NCBI RefSeq assembly: GCF_963678635.1
Contig: NC_087062.1
Location: forward strand, 97,145,705-97,209,704
Direction of reading: 5' to 3'
Length of the DNA stretch: 64,000 nt
Source: Symsagittifera roscoffensis
Taxonomy: Eukaryota; Xenacoelomorpha; Acoela; Convolutidae
The position numbers and the translations under genes are program-made. Shown here piece by piece: positions 10,054-23,110 of the stretch. A model generated the notes under the pieces. It was not told the DNA's origin, did not search any database, and saw only the letters and a program-made list of their open reading frames with translations. Position 1 is the first letter of the stretch, and each line of letters starts with the position of its first letter.

Positions 10054-11707
10054 TTCCGACTTTCGATACGAAAGTAACGGAATATTTGTGCTCGGGGTGG
10101 GTTTTTTTTCTTCAGACAAATTTCGACTTTTTAATGTCATTCAAAAAGTATTGTTGTCCTGAGCTTAAAATTGAAAAAATATTTGACCTGTGATCATTTT
10201 TCGTAAGGTTATGAGGGTTTAAAGATTGCCATTTTGACCAATTTGGGGCAATTAACGCGCGGATATAATTCGCGCTATCAACGCGTAACCGGAGATTTAT
10301 TCCGTCTTAGAAATCGTTCCAAATTGGTGAGCGAAGCTTATTAGCCATAATTGATTTGTTACAAGAAACGAAATCTACCCTTTCGTACTTCATATGGCGT
10401 GCTCCATAAACCTTAAAAAGCAGTCGGAACATTCAGGGCTTCGCCCTGATACAAGCAGTCTTGTTTTATTTTTAAAAGCAAGGATTTCGTGCTTTAAACC
10501 TCTTGTTGCGGTCGCGTTATTTTCTCCAGAACAATATCGAGTTTTTATGTTAAACTATTTGACAAAACTTCTTCCAGTTTTAAAAATTTTGAGTTGAAAA
10601 TTAAATATTTATCTGACATTTGGTCTTTTTCAGGAAAATTATGAAGGTTTAGAAATGAAACTACGTTGACTAATCTGAGATAATTTTTATCGATTTTTTC
10701 CAGTTAACGCGTAGTATGTGCATTAAATAAAATCATTTCAAACTGAATTGATGCAATTTACTTGATTTAACAACAAAAACATTCAAAGTATTTATAAACA
10801 TTCAAGAACGTTGTATAATTTCAATTAAAGTACAGTAAAATCGTAAAAGGCAGTTTGAGCATACAATTTGCCCTGATACGAATAGTTTTTTTTAGCTACT
10901 CGATTAAAGTTTAGCTTCTTTCCCTCTCTTTTATCGCCGCAGAGGTTGTTCTTCTGATTTCCTCAATCTTAAATTCATCTTGCAAGCATTGAAACTTAAA
11001 ATGATAGACAATATTGTGCTCGGACTCAGATTTCTGACGATTTTTATTTGGACCAAACGATCATCGATGTACACAGCGAAAAGATTTAACTACAATCGTT
11101 ACATTTATAATTAATTGAGAAAATATTATGCATTTCACAAACTTCACACAAATTAAGTGTCAGTTTAAAACAAACAAAACTGCTCGTATCAGGGCAAAGC
11201 CCTGAGTACTCCGACTGCCTTTTAAGGTTTATGGAGCAGTAATAACATGATCAACATAAAAAAATGAAATGAAATGAAATAGAATGAAAATTTTTTTTCT
11301 TCTAAAATTTGAAACTTTTCCTATAAAAATCATCACCCCACACGCCAGATAAACTACAAAACAATAGATTTCTTCACTAGTAACAAACCAATTATGGTGA
11401 TTAAGCTTCTTTCATCAATTTGGAACGATTTCTAAGACGGATTAAATCTCCGCTTACGCGTTAATAGCGCGAATTATATCGCGTTAATTGTCCCATATTG
11501 GCAAAAATGGCAATCTTTAAACCCCCATAACTTTACGAAAAATGATCACAGGTGAATTATCTTTTCAAATTTAAGCTCAGGATAACAATACCTTTTGAAT
11601 GATAAAAAAAATTCCGTCAAAAATGGCTAGTTAAAAAGTCGAAATTTGTCTGAACAAAAAAACCCACCCGAGCACATATTCCGTTACTTTCGTATCGAAA
11701 AACGGAA
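10054..11707. mobile_element. Foldback/MITE-like element with long inverted ends
   Basis: The ends are long imperfect inverted repeats, about 10054-10475 against 11178-11707. Matching landmarks in mirror order are the tip TTCCGactTTCGATACGAAAGTAACGGAA, GAGCACATATTCCG, GTCGAAATTTGTCTGA, TGATCACAGGT, a GCGCGAATTATATCGCG core, and GTCGGA..CAGGGC..GCCCTGATAC. The tip contains its own 17-bp palindrome (actttcgatacgaaagt). Internal direct echoes near 10560-10710 and 10830-10890 repeat parts of the arms. There is no transposase and no clear target-site duplication. It is non-autonomous, and the superfamily is unknown. Confidence 0.75.
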
Positions 11708-12599
11708 GAAAAATCCAATTTAGCAAAAAGAACTATCATCAAAAATTAGCAAAATACAAAATTAGCATAAGTAAGGCCTAAATACAGCATTTTCTTTTGT
11801 TCCGAGCATTGAAAATGGGGAGGAACTTTGCATTCGAGTGTGTTTTAGTTTTTGTTTGTTTTTCACATAAAATCAGGTTTCACAAACAATCATCGAACTG
11901 GCTTGATAATGTTTAAGCCTTTACAGTCGTTTTTCGAACCACATTAAAAAGTTTCAAAAAAAATTCACCCTGTGTCGAGAACAACCGGTTTGAACTTTTC
12001 ATTTTTCGACATATTTTAAGCAAAAAAAGCGAGCAAGCAGTCATTTTTGATTGCTTAAAAGCTTACAATAGCAATATTTAAATTGTATAAACATAATTTT
12101 ACTTGAGTAACGTTAGTTTAATTTGAGAAATTTAGCGCCTTTTTGGAATCAAAACTTTCAAAAATTCAAAGTTTTCTAATATTTTTTCTACACAAATTGT
12201 TTTTCAATTTGATTAGTTTACTATGACTGTCGATTATACCTAATCCCCAGTTTTTTCTTGAGCTCTCCGGCTAACCTTGTCTTTTATATATCTTTATTCG
12301 ACAACGTTGTTGTCATTTGTTGAATGAATAGAAAAATAAACTTAGTTTTTTTATTCATAGATGATCCCAATGCTAGAATCAATTTGCTGTAGAAAAAGGC
12401 TAAGTTTTTTCTTCAATGTAAAAAATGAAGCTTACACTCGCCCTGACCGCAAACAACTCTGAAATTAGCTTAAGTAATGCAAGTTATTTAGATTAGTAGT
12501 GAGCAAAGAAACCGATAATTGTTTTTTTTTAGTTTCTACTAGTGTTGGACCCTCAAGTTTGTTAGTTCGAAAGCTTTACCATCCAAGATGGGTTATGGT
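11708..12599. other. Intergenic, no gene seen
   Basis: This is AT-rich DNA without a supportable exon. A short ATG frame at 12425 has a hydrophobic start (MKLTLALTA) but no downstream exon that joins it in frame. Confidence 0.4.
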
Positions 12600-12678
12600 C
12601 TATCTAAATTTCCGCCTTTTCTCGACCACTTTTTGGCACCATTCGTCGAATTCTTTTTCAGGAACAAAGACAACTCCA
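12600..12678 (-). CDS. Possible terminal exon, unknown protein
   Basis: On the minus strand a CTACAG acceptor is followed by 25 codons ending in TAG: GVVFVPEKEFDEWCQK, then a basic tail ending KRRKFR. The charged, Trp- and Cys-containing peptide reads like a real protein end and not like translated AT-rich noise. It has no identified partner exon or polyadenylation signal, so it may be chance or a relic. Confidence 0.22.
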
Positions 12679-13219
12679 CTGTAGCTTGATTTTACGTAGG
12701 CCAATTATTGCCAATAGCAATTGGACGTAAAACTGAATTTTGTAGGGTGTTTTCCGCAATTGTAATTTCGGTTGTTTTGATTTTGACCACCGATTTTTAA
12801 ACAATAAAAAAATCGGTGCATGAGAAACCGATTCAGAAAATAATTAAGAGTAATTTCAGATTAAAAACTTGTTTTTGTGACCGAGTCCCACATTTTTTTT
12901 AGTTTTGATATTCACGTCATTGAGATAATGAAAACAGTATACATATTCGAGCAATTTTTTTTATAAAGTCAGAGGGTTCAGAGCAGGGCCAGCGTTCCAA
13001 TCTTTCTAAAACGAGCGGGGAAAAGAAATTTTATAAAACTGACGGCAGTAATGGTCAGAATTTTTAAATCTAGGACACATCGTCACAGTGAAATTTTGTG
13101 ATTGATTTGAGAAGTCTGTGGGGACGTAGTACAGTGCCATTTGCGACACAGGGAGTGTTTAGGAGGGGTACTTAAATTTTAAGTGCAGAATGATTTCTAA
13201 AAACGTTTTTGATTGGCAG

Positions 13220-13343
13220 GCACTGGAACTTAATTGATGATGATTACTATGGAGTCATGCCTTCAATGAGGAAATTGATGGAGCTGTTCGAAGAGGATGT
13301 GCCATTCTGCAAGAAGACACGGTCGAACCTACCGGTTACGTAG
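13220..13343 (+). CDS. Candidate terminal exon, unknown acidic peptide
   Basis: A TTTTTGATTGGCAG acceptor ends at 13219. The next frame encodes 40 residues ending in TAG: HWNLIDDDYYGVMPSMRKLM, then an ELFEEDVPFCKK stretch and a polar end. Composition is balanced and coding-like, unlike the surrounding AT-rich noise, and an AATAAA lies 139 bases downstream. The upstream exon was not found. A small secreted or hormone-like product is possible but unsupported. Confidence 0.4.
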
Positions 13344-13481
13344 TATTGTGTATTGAAACGTCTTGATGTCGAAAATACCAAAAAACGACGGATAAACTGT
13401 TCCAAATGTTCAGTTTTACAATTTGGAATGACGACCTGACATTTCTGAGTACTTTAGAAACTCCGATATATGGAAGTCATG

Positions 13482-13487
13482 AATAAA
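13482..13487 (+). terminator. Possible polyadenylation signal
   Basis: AATAAA lies 139 bases after the stop of the candidate exon at 13220-13343. Confidence 0.35.
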
Positions 13488-13621
13488 AAACAGCACAACG
13501 GCCAATAAATTTAGTAAACGTAAATGCTCCCGAGAATTAAAGAGAGAAACTGCGTTCTGTATTGGACACTCGTAACGATACGATTCTCGGCAGCACGATC
13601 AAGTGCGAAAGAAATTACTAC

Positions 13622-13841
13622 GGCCGATCCAAAAATTTCCGAACCTGAAAAGAGGGAAGATACAACATTCATTCCAAGAAGAGCTTCGAACTCATAACCG
13701 ACCCGAAAATTTCCGAACCTGAAAAGAGGGAAGATAACAACATTCATTCCAAGAAGAGCTTCGAACTCAGAACCGACCCGAAAATTTCCGAACCTGAAAA
13801 GAGGGAAGATAACAACATTCATTCCAAGAAGAACTTCAACA
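13622..13841. repeat. 75-bp tandem repeat, nearly three units
   Basis: The unit runs GAAAAGAGGGAAGATAACAA, then ..TTCATTCCAAGAAGAGC.. and ..CGACCCGAAAATTTCCGAAC. The period is 75 bp, a multiple of three, so the minus strand stays open for 103 codons as a by-product. On the plus strand the last two units are also open and contain KR/KK sites, but the first unit has a one-base loss. The last unit ends in CAAGAAGAACTTCAAC. I treat it as a minisatellite, with a decayed repeat-bearing exon as an alternative. Confidence 0.8.
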
Positions 13842-16800
13842 GAGATCTGGTGCTTAAGGCTATTTTTTTTTAAAATAATAGCAATTTACCTGCGGAATAT
13901 CTTGATCATATCAATTTAACTCCATTTTAGCAGTTTGCTGAAAAGTATGAACAGTTGAGAGCAAAGAAAGAGTCAAAACAAACCTAATGAATTTCATATG
14001 TAATTGACGCAAAAGTTAACGCTCATAACAATTTTTTTCTCGTTTTTATCAATAACATTTTTTGGAGTATCGAGGCCCAGTTATGGGTTTAAATTATTTG
14101 TTTAATCAAAAGCTAAAAAGATCAGTTTGGCTAAATATCCACAACTTGTAAAATGTTTTTGAGCTTTAAACAGTCCAAAACTAACTGAAGTGGTTGAAAA
14201 GGTGAAGAAAAAACGTAGAGTTAAATTAATTGACATCAACCAATTGTCAAAAAAGTGTTTTCTACTTTTCATCGCTCATCTGATCTGAGCTGTAATATCT
14301 GAGCGATTTATACAGTGAACATTCAAGCTATTTATCAGCCAAGAGTTTTTAAGAGACAGAACTAGTTTTGTTACGTCTTGGTTATGTTAATGTAATTACC
14401 ATTTACTATTGCGATTAGCATTGTGTTTCAACCATGAACTTGTTTCTCACCCCGTGAAAAAAGTTGTTAACAAGACTTCGCAAATGTTTCATCTCGCTCC
14501 AAATCAAAACCAAAGCAAATCAGCCTCCCAGCCTATCAGGCGGCCGGTAAACACGCCTGCTTAAGACGACAAAAACTCTTATTGAAAACCAGCCTGCATA
14601 TTCTAAATTCAAACTAGAAATTTTCTGCCCCTTTATTTAGTCGGCTGTTGAATTTTTCGGCTTAATTCCCGTAAAAAGGAAATGTTGAAGGTTCAGTTTT
14701 ATTACAGCAAACTGAATGCTAGAATTTTAGAACTCCATCTGCGGTTGTAATTAGTGACAATGTTTCAGATAAAATTTGATTTTTAATTTTTTTTTCAGTT
14801 CTTTTAATAGAAAGATGGTGTCAACATTTCGCATCGTTAGATAGAGGAAACAGGTTTCCTTTGCGTCAGTGCCTATCCAGGGAATAAATTAAAATTAATG
14901 GTATTTTTATGTTTTTTGAGACAAAAAAGAACCATTATTAGCAAACTGAATTTTATTCCAAGAAACCAGTGAAAACTAATTTCACAACTTATTTTTAGGA
15001 AAGAATCTGCTTTAGGGATGATGAATATAGCAATTTTTAAAAACAACAAGGAAATCAGAGAAATTTTATTCAGATTTGTAATTTTTCCATATCAACTTAT
15101 CAGAAGCTGTCAGAGTGTACTCTTCCTTAATTATATATTATAGTAATTCTTAAAACTTCCTTTTGCTTTTTTTTGTCAATTTGATACTTTTTCATTGAGT
15201 CATTTGAGGATAATTTTTGACGATTTGTTTCATTTTGTTACTGATGTTTTGAGAAACGATTTCTCGACTTCTTACCTTTGTTTTTTTAATTAGGAATAGT
15301 TTTTCTCGATTCAACAATTTTCTTAAATTTTTTTCACAAGCTGGGACTCGTTTAATTGTGATTTAACAGAGGTTTCAGTCAAAGAAACATGGAAAAATGC
15401 ATCCTATTATGTTTTAGTTTCAAATGGGAGGTTGAATCATTTTTTGTGCGGTTGCTAATATTTTTAATAGTCAAATTTACATGTTTTTTTTGAGCGATAA
15501 AAATGAATTTTTTGAAAGTTCGCTGAAGAAAGTAGCTGAATAGTGTAAGTGAACTATGACAAATGCGTTCAAATACAGGATTATTCTTTAAGAAGGGAAT
15601 GGTGTTTTGATTGATGGTTAAGTTTTTTCCGCATGTTTTTGTCTCACACTTTTATTCTCCTTAAAATTCCAAGATACTAATCCTTCGTTTTTTTGCTCGT
15701 TAGATTTGTTTACTAACATAGTTGAGTATTTTTGTTCACTTGAACAAAAAACTCACACTGATTAGCCTGAGTTTAAAATTTTGCATTCAGCTTGAGGGAG
15801 TAGGATTTGAATTAACACAATTCTATTTTGCAATTTTTGTACAAAATTTTTCGTCGTTTTGTTTACAAAAAACATACGCAAATTACAGGAGTGACACTTT
15901 TTCTTATTCAGAACGTTTATATCAGTTTAGAAACAAGAATTTCCAGTAGATAACCCTGTGGAACCATATTCGGTATTATTCACAATTGATTTTCGCTAGC
16001 AGTTGCTTATGAATAATTCTATCATTGTAGTCGCGCACTCCGAAATTTTTATTTTTGTCGTAGAACTCCATGATCAATAGAATCGAATGCTTTTGATATA
16101 TCTGGTAATGAGCAGGCAACGTATTTTTAGTTATCAATTGATTTTCCAAAGGATTCTGTATATCAGAGTTTAGTGCTATTTGTTAAATAAAATTTCAAAA
16201 CCCCAATTGAACAATTGAGACGTTCACAAACGATTGTTTGAGTAGCTCCGTCTAGAGATTGATTTTCAAAAATTCTTTCAATGTGACATTTAATCAGAAG
16301 GCCGCTGATTTATATTCAAAAGAAAAAAAGCGTACGATACGTTGAAAAAGAAGATAAAAACGTTATTTGTGTTTTGAACCAAAACAGGAAGGATTATTTT
16401 GAGATTACGGTTTTATTTTTAAAAATTCGATTTGGACGTGCATGAGACTTAACAATTTTTTTTCCGAAAAATTGAAAATGCGCGAAAATTATTGAGACCA
16501 TTTTTGGTGTGAAAACAAAGCGGCAAGAAAAACGACAGCGTGAAAACAAATAACGAACTATTGATAAATGAGGTTACTTTTTTTTTGAGTTTTTTTTGTT
16601 TATGCTGTTTATGATCACTTTTGGCTCATCAAATCTGGTTTAATCTGAGCAGGTGTTAGTTTTCTGAAATTGGTTCAGTGGCTTCCCAACAATCTGGATT
16701 ACTTTATTTCTTTTCACGTTAAACTTTACTTTTCCTTGACTGGAATATGTGCACAAGGGACTTCAATCTGTAACCTCGGTAAGTATGATGGTTTCTTGAC

Positions 16801-18741
16801 TGAATGACGTAAAGAAGGAATCCTGATGTAACATGATACTTGAATAGTTTGGACCTTCTCTTTGACCTTTTGAACTCATTTTTAGGCGACCGGGAAGGAA
16901 ATGACGTCAATCTAAAAATGTTAGGGAATGAGCGGGTTTTCTCACTTGAAGTTCATCTCATTTTGGTTGAGAATAAGGAAACAATTCTTCACTCTAGATG
17001 GAAATTGACAGCCATCATGGCTAGGTTTCTAAAAACCTGAAGCACGCAAACGCCGGTAAAAACATTGTGGGAAGTAATAAGTATTGATTTTTCTTGGACA
17101 GTACACATTTGATCCCTTTTAGATGGATCGAACTAAAACTCGCGTCAACTCAACATGAGCGTATAAAAGGCACTCAAATGCACTTTTGTAAATAAAATCA
17201 GGTAATCACATCGTGAATCTTTCTCTGGGAACTTTTGCAGACATTATCAAATGAAAAAACTACTATAACACTAGAAGTTTCAATGAAGTAATAAGTTTCA
17301 ACTCCAGAAGTTTCGGACCATTATGTCAGTTGAGTGTGCGATATTCCCAATGAAGGTTTCCCATGCTACAGCTGTTGCTCTCGTGATCCACTCTTGATGT
17401 CTTCTATCAGGAACAAGATAGCTTCACTCAAGTTGAGTGATATTAGGCAAACCTCTCTGACTCAACTTGAAAAACTCCATTTGCACCAAAAACTGGTTAT
17501 AATTTTTTTTGATATGATTGAGAGGCACATACTTTCATTTTGTGCGCCGTGGCTGTCAGCGAATCTTCAGAATCAAGATACTGAGATGCGGTTGCAGTGA
17601 TCATTTGCAAAATTTGCTCCTTTTGAAAACATTTTCTTCTCAAAATTCATGGCGGTACAGAAATGTCATGCTAAAGCTGAAGAGCAGTTCAAATTCGGCA
17701 TCCATCTGCAAATGGATCTGACTTTAGAAGTCCATTGAAGTTTCTTTTTCGAATGATTCCAGTCAAAGGTTTTACATACCAGTTTTGATATATAACTAGA
17801 TATATCCTATTAGATAACAAAAAATAGGTTTTTCAAATCAATTTGTTTCCCCAGATTCTCAGCCTAGGGTTACACTCTAGCTCAAGTTCACTTTTTTGCC
17901 TCCAATCTCACGAGATCTCTTACTGCCCTGGCTTGGATCTCAAACCTTTTTTAACGTTCTGGACATGGTCGCTTCCTGTGTAGTGATCTATTTCGATAAC
18001 TCCGCCTCGACTTCTGAAGTGATCACTATCGCTTCTCAAGCTCTCATTTGCTCATACGCATGCATCCTTTCTTTTTGCTCTCGTAATCTCAAGGCGTGAT
18101 ACGGTAGCACCCCCACTTTTAGTTCTCTTTTCGAAAAAAAAGCAACGCGTGAAGACTCAAGTTCAGATTTTCGACAACTGCTCTTCTAGGATCGATTCTC
18201 TCGCTTTCTTATTATCTTATTATTTCGTAATACCTTGCCTGCCCTCTTTCATCCACTTGTCTTCCCAATCCGATGAGTTAATAGAGGCCTCTTGAATGCT
18301 GGCGGACCAATTATCATCAGTACGGTCGATTTTCTCTTGCGTGTTTTCTCAAGTGATTCTGGGCTGACGTATTTAGCCAGGATCTAAAAATAGTCCTGAC
18401 CCATGGAAGAAATGTTATTTGAATCCATATGCGTTTATTTCAGCAGGTATCGCATCACGCCTTACAAAAAGGTTCGGACAATTCTAACGTCCTGCTGTAA
18501 TCGGTAGAATGGATGAACTCTTTTGTGGGTGATGTTCACTTTCAACGCTTTAATCCATCTTATTGCCAGTTTTCTTCAATCCATCTTATTTTCAGCATGG
18601 AGCTTACTGCGAATATCGTGACCTTTTGTTGATGATCCGGCAGTCAGATTAATCTGATCTCCTCTATGTCTCAAATCAGGCACAAGTTGTTCTTCTCAGG
18701 ATATCAGTAAGTTTGAGCCTTGCAATGGCAAGGAAGGATCA
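13842..18741. other. Long intergenic stretch, no gene confirmed
   Basis: This is AT-rich DNA with no frame I can support. From about 17300 rightwards the composition becomes richer in CT and more like retroelement copy C. A minus-strand run near 17900-18100 looks charged and helical (ALRLREQKERMHAYEQMRA), and scattered minus-strand phrases near 18600-18720 weakly resemble ORF3 of element A after its residue 1520. Copy C therefore probably continues left of 18742, but I cannot trace it reliably. Confidence 0.4.
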
Positions 18742-21700
18742 TCACAAAGCGTCAAGTTGATTGTTTTTCAAGTTGATAATCCACTCTGTGCTCACGTCGA
18801 CTTCCCACGTTTGTCCACTTGTCGAGCCTCTCTTCATTTTCACACGCTGTGGTTCCAGATTTTGCTCGGTCACTATCTGTAGTTTTGAAGTCTTCTCGCT
18901 TTCTGGGGTAACATCCTTCAGCTTTGTTGAAGTGGAGTTGCCCTTACTTCTCAAGGTGTTACGCCGAGCCAGTGTCATTGGGGGGTACCCTCGTCAAGTA
19001 TTCTTCGACACTGCCTCCGTAGACGGGCTATTCTCTTCCGTCTCTGGCTTCCTTTTCCTAGATCTTGGTTCTTTGGGCGATGGCGTGGATTCGACCACGA
19101 CCAATCCTCTTTCTCCAGATCCTCACTCACTGAATCTTGCGCACCCTCTTCTCCTGTGTCATGCCCCTTTAGTGACCCTTTAGTCTTAGGTATAATAAAG
19201 TTTTTGGCAATAATCATAGATTTATTTTTATTGGTAGGTTTAGTCATAATTTTTTCACATTTGCGTTCTATTTTTAGAATACAACTGTCTCTACAGAAAA
19301 TGGGTTTTTGTAATATTAACCGTTTCACTGAGCATTAACCAAAATTTTAACCATTTCGCTGAGCAGTCCATTCCCCGTCAGAATGCGCTCTCCAAACTCC
19401 ACCCCTCTTTGCCATAGCTCCTGTTTAAACTGTTCGACATTCACTTTCCTTTCCAATTTCCGATTGAAACTTAGCAAAATTTTCTCACAATACTCTTGTG
19501 TCAGAGAGCCCAGAAACGCTGTCTTGTTCCCTTTGAAAGTATAACCCTCCTTGCTTTAGTTGTTCGAGAGTAGCGTATCCATAGCCGTCTGCTGGCTCGC
19601 CAATTGTAACGTAGTGTCCATCTGTGTCCATCTCATCTTCGGCTTCACTGAGTGGCTCCTCCGTCTTCTCTCCCTCACTACCCTCAGAACGCTCACTACT
19701 CAAGGCTTACTCGAAACTGCTTCCATGGGGAAGTTCCTCTTGTGTCCACGGGTGTTATTAGAGGCGGGGGTGAGACCGGGTTCAGTCTCTTGTATTCCGT
19801 GAGGGGAATTTACAGTGCGACTGCAGCTCCCATTGTGTTGTAATTCCACCTCCTCTATTCCATAAGACGCTAGATGGTTTTTTGGTGGTGCACACCATGC
19901 CCGGCTTGAGGTCTAGGTGCACTTCTTGCCGTATGATTGGACTGTTACTGTACATGGGGTCTTGGTTTTCAATCCAGCCTTCTCAAGTACGCTCCTGAAT
20001 TCACTCATGTGGCATCGCGGTGGCATGAAACCTCTCATTACTCTCGCATTTTCCGTCGAAGAGTTAATACGTATTTTACTCTAATGGACATAAGCTGTCG
20101 ACAAGTATCCAACAAACAGGGGATCCCATCGTTGGGTGAATACTTTCTGCTGCTGCTCCACTACTTCTATATCTTGGATAGACGTTAGCAAGGACGTTAG
20201 AGGACTCGTCATCTCCAAGGTCCTTCTCCTGACTATTTTAAACTCCGGAAGGGCAGCGGGTTAAACATCTCGATCCAGTATCACAATCAGTTCTTTTCTC
20301 ACCACCTCGAACGTTTCTGTTCAGGCCAGGATCTTCAGCAACTGACTGGTCTTTCTCTCTGGGGGTTCGAATTAACCTGGATTGGTCCCTATCGCTGGCG
20401 CCCCATCCTGCATTGCAACTGACTTCTGTGAAGTTCAATTCGATCAATTCTGGGTCCTTGATTTTGCCCAGCAGCACCGTGTCATTTATTTGTGCTCTCA
20501 AGTACTCTTGCTCTTACCAGTTTAAAGCCGTCCCATTCAGAAGGCTCACCAGACTGATATGGGTGACCAAGTGTCGATAGGCTGCAATCAAAGGATCAGG
20601 GAAAACAAAGGTCACTGTTGATCCACAGATGCAGGTCATCACTTCCCTTAATCCTCTGAAAATACCTAGATAATCTGATCTCATGGCTAGGCACAGATAA
20701 GTGAGCAGGGGCGTGCCCCTGTTCATTTTCATGAACTCCTCTATAGTTTTGGGGTCGGTTTCCTCTCCAGTTATGTGTCGGTTCTGCGTCAAGAGGTACT
20801 ACACTAGCAGCGTCTTGATTCCCGCTGCGCCTTTATAAAAATAAGTCTTAATACCAGTTTGGGCCATTGCCATCGGGTCCATATGTTTCATCAAATTTTG
20901 AAAAACTGATTTTCTATGACGTCAGGTTTTATTTCCTTTAAGGCTCTAGAAGTGCCGCCCCGTGCAAGCGATCGTTTTTTCTTGCAAATAACAACAGTTC
21001 TGGCTTGCATGTTGTTTTTGACTTAATCGCTAACAAAATGGTTATTAAATAGTTGGCTTTAGCTCCAGGCATCACGTTTAAGAGAGTATTTGGCCAAAAC
21101 AGTTTCTCGGAGGTCCCAATGAAGTTCGAGCTCGTTGCGATTATCATGACTCTTGCTGCTCCAGGATCCGATCAGTCAGAGCCAACTAGCGTCTTGGCTA
21201 TACTAGATGCGCCAATTTTTTTTCATATTTCACGTCTTGCGCCAGCCTCGGACCCGCGAAAGCAAAATTGGGAGCCCCATGACTCCTGGACCCAAAAGTT
21301 TATCCACTGCTTTCAAACTGGCAGGGATCGCCAATCTTATTATGAGCAATTTCATACAATGTTTTGGTGGTTTTGCACTCATCCTGGGCTCCCTAATTCC
21401 ACCAGTAGTCGTTAATTGATTGGATCAAACGTGGACCCTTTGACAACCCCTGTAGATCCGCTATCTCCAGGGTCTGATCTCGAGAAAATTGTGACTCTTG
21501 TGCCTTCAGCCAGTCCACGCAATAATGGTTTCCCAGCTCTATGTGAAACAGGTTTTTCTGTTCCAGTGTCCCCAGGACCTTTTGCCCGGATGTCAACTCC
21601 TGCAGGTGCAATTTCCTTAATCTTTATAGAAAACTCCTCCTGCTCGAGACTTATTGAGTTCGTTCCGAGGTTCTGCTCTCGTTGCCATTCTCCACTATTA

Positions 21701-21800
21701 CTACAGTTTCTACCACCGATCTCTGTGGTGTCAGAGATCCTCTTGCCTCGCTTTTGTGAGAAGTAGAGCCATGGTGTATGATCCTGCTGCTTGCAGAACT
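18742..21800 (-). pseudogene. ORF3 relic of element C
   Basis: Homologous islands in the order of ORF3 of element A are seen: HYCVDWLKAQESQFSRDQTL (21560-21500); a GTSEKLFWPNTL..ARKNDRLH block (21147-20938) matching the SGNH-like segment, where A has MNDHLH; NRGTPLLTYLCLAMRSDYLG and a FPDPLIAAYRHLVTHISLVS block (20792-20514); NDTVLLGKIKD (20480); EPLSEAEDEMDTDG (19650); and KMKRGSTSGQTWEVDVSTEW (18830). Numerous stops and indels separate them. It confirms that ORF3 is an old, conserved part of this element family. Confidence 0.8.
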
Positions 21801-21835
21801 GTCTATAGAATCCCATAAATGAATTGTTCCATCTC

Positions 21836-23110
21836 AACCAGGTCGGACTCCAGTTCATTCTAATGCCGCCGGAAAACCTGGTTTAGCCATTCCAGGCCAT
21901 GGTGCAATCAGAATGAATGCCATCCGTTGAGCATCCCTCTGGCAAGGATTCCTCTTTCGGGCCATGTCCAATAATAGCAACAGCAGGATGCTCTGTAGCT
22001 GGAATTCTAGAATCGCGCTGTTGGAATGACGCACCTTCTCATTCATGTTTTTCCATTATCGCCTTGTTGCATGTTGTACCGTACCGTACATATTGTCAGT
22101 AGCGTGGATCCAAATAGATCCTCACCTCTTGAATCAAGCAGCTTATTTTTTCAGAAAGCGGGATCATATTTCAAGACTCGCCTCTAGAGAGGTCATTTTC
22201 GAGACTAACCATATGTAGCTTCCTTACTTCTAGCGTCTCCAGGGAGGCCCTTTCTCGAGTGAGGACTCTGGTCAAACTATTACCTATGTTCAACTGGACA
22301 GCACCCTCTGGTATTTTTGGTCTCGTCAAATCATCAACCCAGGCTGCGTCGTAGAACGCCGATCTCCTGGCTTGTTGGGCGCTCGTACAATCCTGGTTGT
22401 TGTGTCAGTGGTTTTCTTCCATTCACGTCCTATATTACAATTGCACCACTTATTGGGTATTTTCGCCCAGCAGCGGGCTTTTCTTGCGGTGCTGGGCTCT
22501 TGGGCATCTTAGCCTGTAGCTTCTCCTGCTCTAGCTCTGATCTCAATTGATCTGTCTAAATAGTCACTCGATCCGCTCTCGTGTCGCTTGATTCTTTTCT
22601 AGTGTCGCTTGATTCCATTCATATTAGACCCTCTCGAGCTCCTTCTTCAGCCTTGTGGTGTCCAGTTAGTCTTCTACCGTTTGCTATGCCCAAATCATAG
22701 AAGGAGGTTTGACGGTCGATTGAGCTCCAGTTCTCGTCGTCGGTTGGACGGGAAGGGGAACTCCCCCGCCATCATGTTCAGTAGTATTGATCAAGCCGTG
22801 TTTTCTGGCAAATTCGTATCATCTCAAGCATCCCTCCGAGCTCAAAGACCTCCATCTGGTCTTTTCTCGAATCGAATTTCTTTCCGAAGTTTATCACAAC
22901 ATCAAGAGAGTTTCCATAACTGATTCCCTGCCTGACCCTTGAGACTGTAGTTGCATTACGGCATTCAACATAACGGCCACTCGCCCGTCTACCTGGGTGT
23001 ATTTGAGATCTCTCTGACGCCTCTACAGCTCATTCAATGCGGGCTTCTTCAACACTGCTGGTACTGAATTCCAAAAACGACCAGCCATAGCTAGAAAAAC
23101 ACCATAGCCA
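21836..23110 (-). pseudogene. ORF2 relic of element C (coiled coil, SGNH)
   Basis: The N-terminus MAGRFWNSVPAVLKKPALNE matches the ORF2 start in element A and supports that ATG. The following RRQRDLKYTQVDGRVAVMLN also matches, then a LKKELERV coiled-coil remnant near 22600. The hydrolase part is present as IPEGAVQLNIGNSLTRVLT, so the GDS nucleophile block reads GNS, with a deletion over the following blocks and a STDGIH remnant of the His block near 21920. It is inactive. Confidence 0.75.

Noticed and set aside
13511-13822. 103-codon minus frame with a 25-residue repeat
   Set aside because: Its openness follows from the 75-bp repeat length. There is no signal peptide, splice site or cleavage pattern on that strand.
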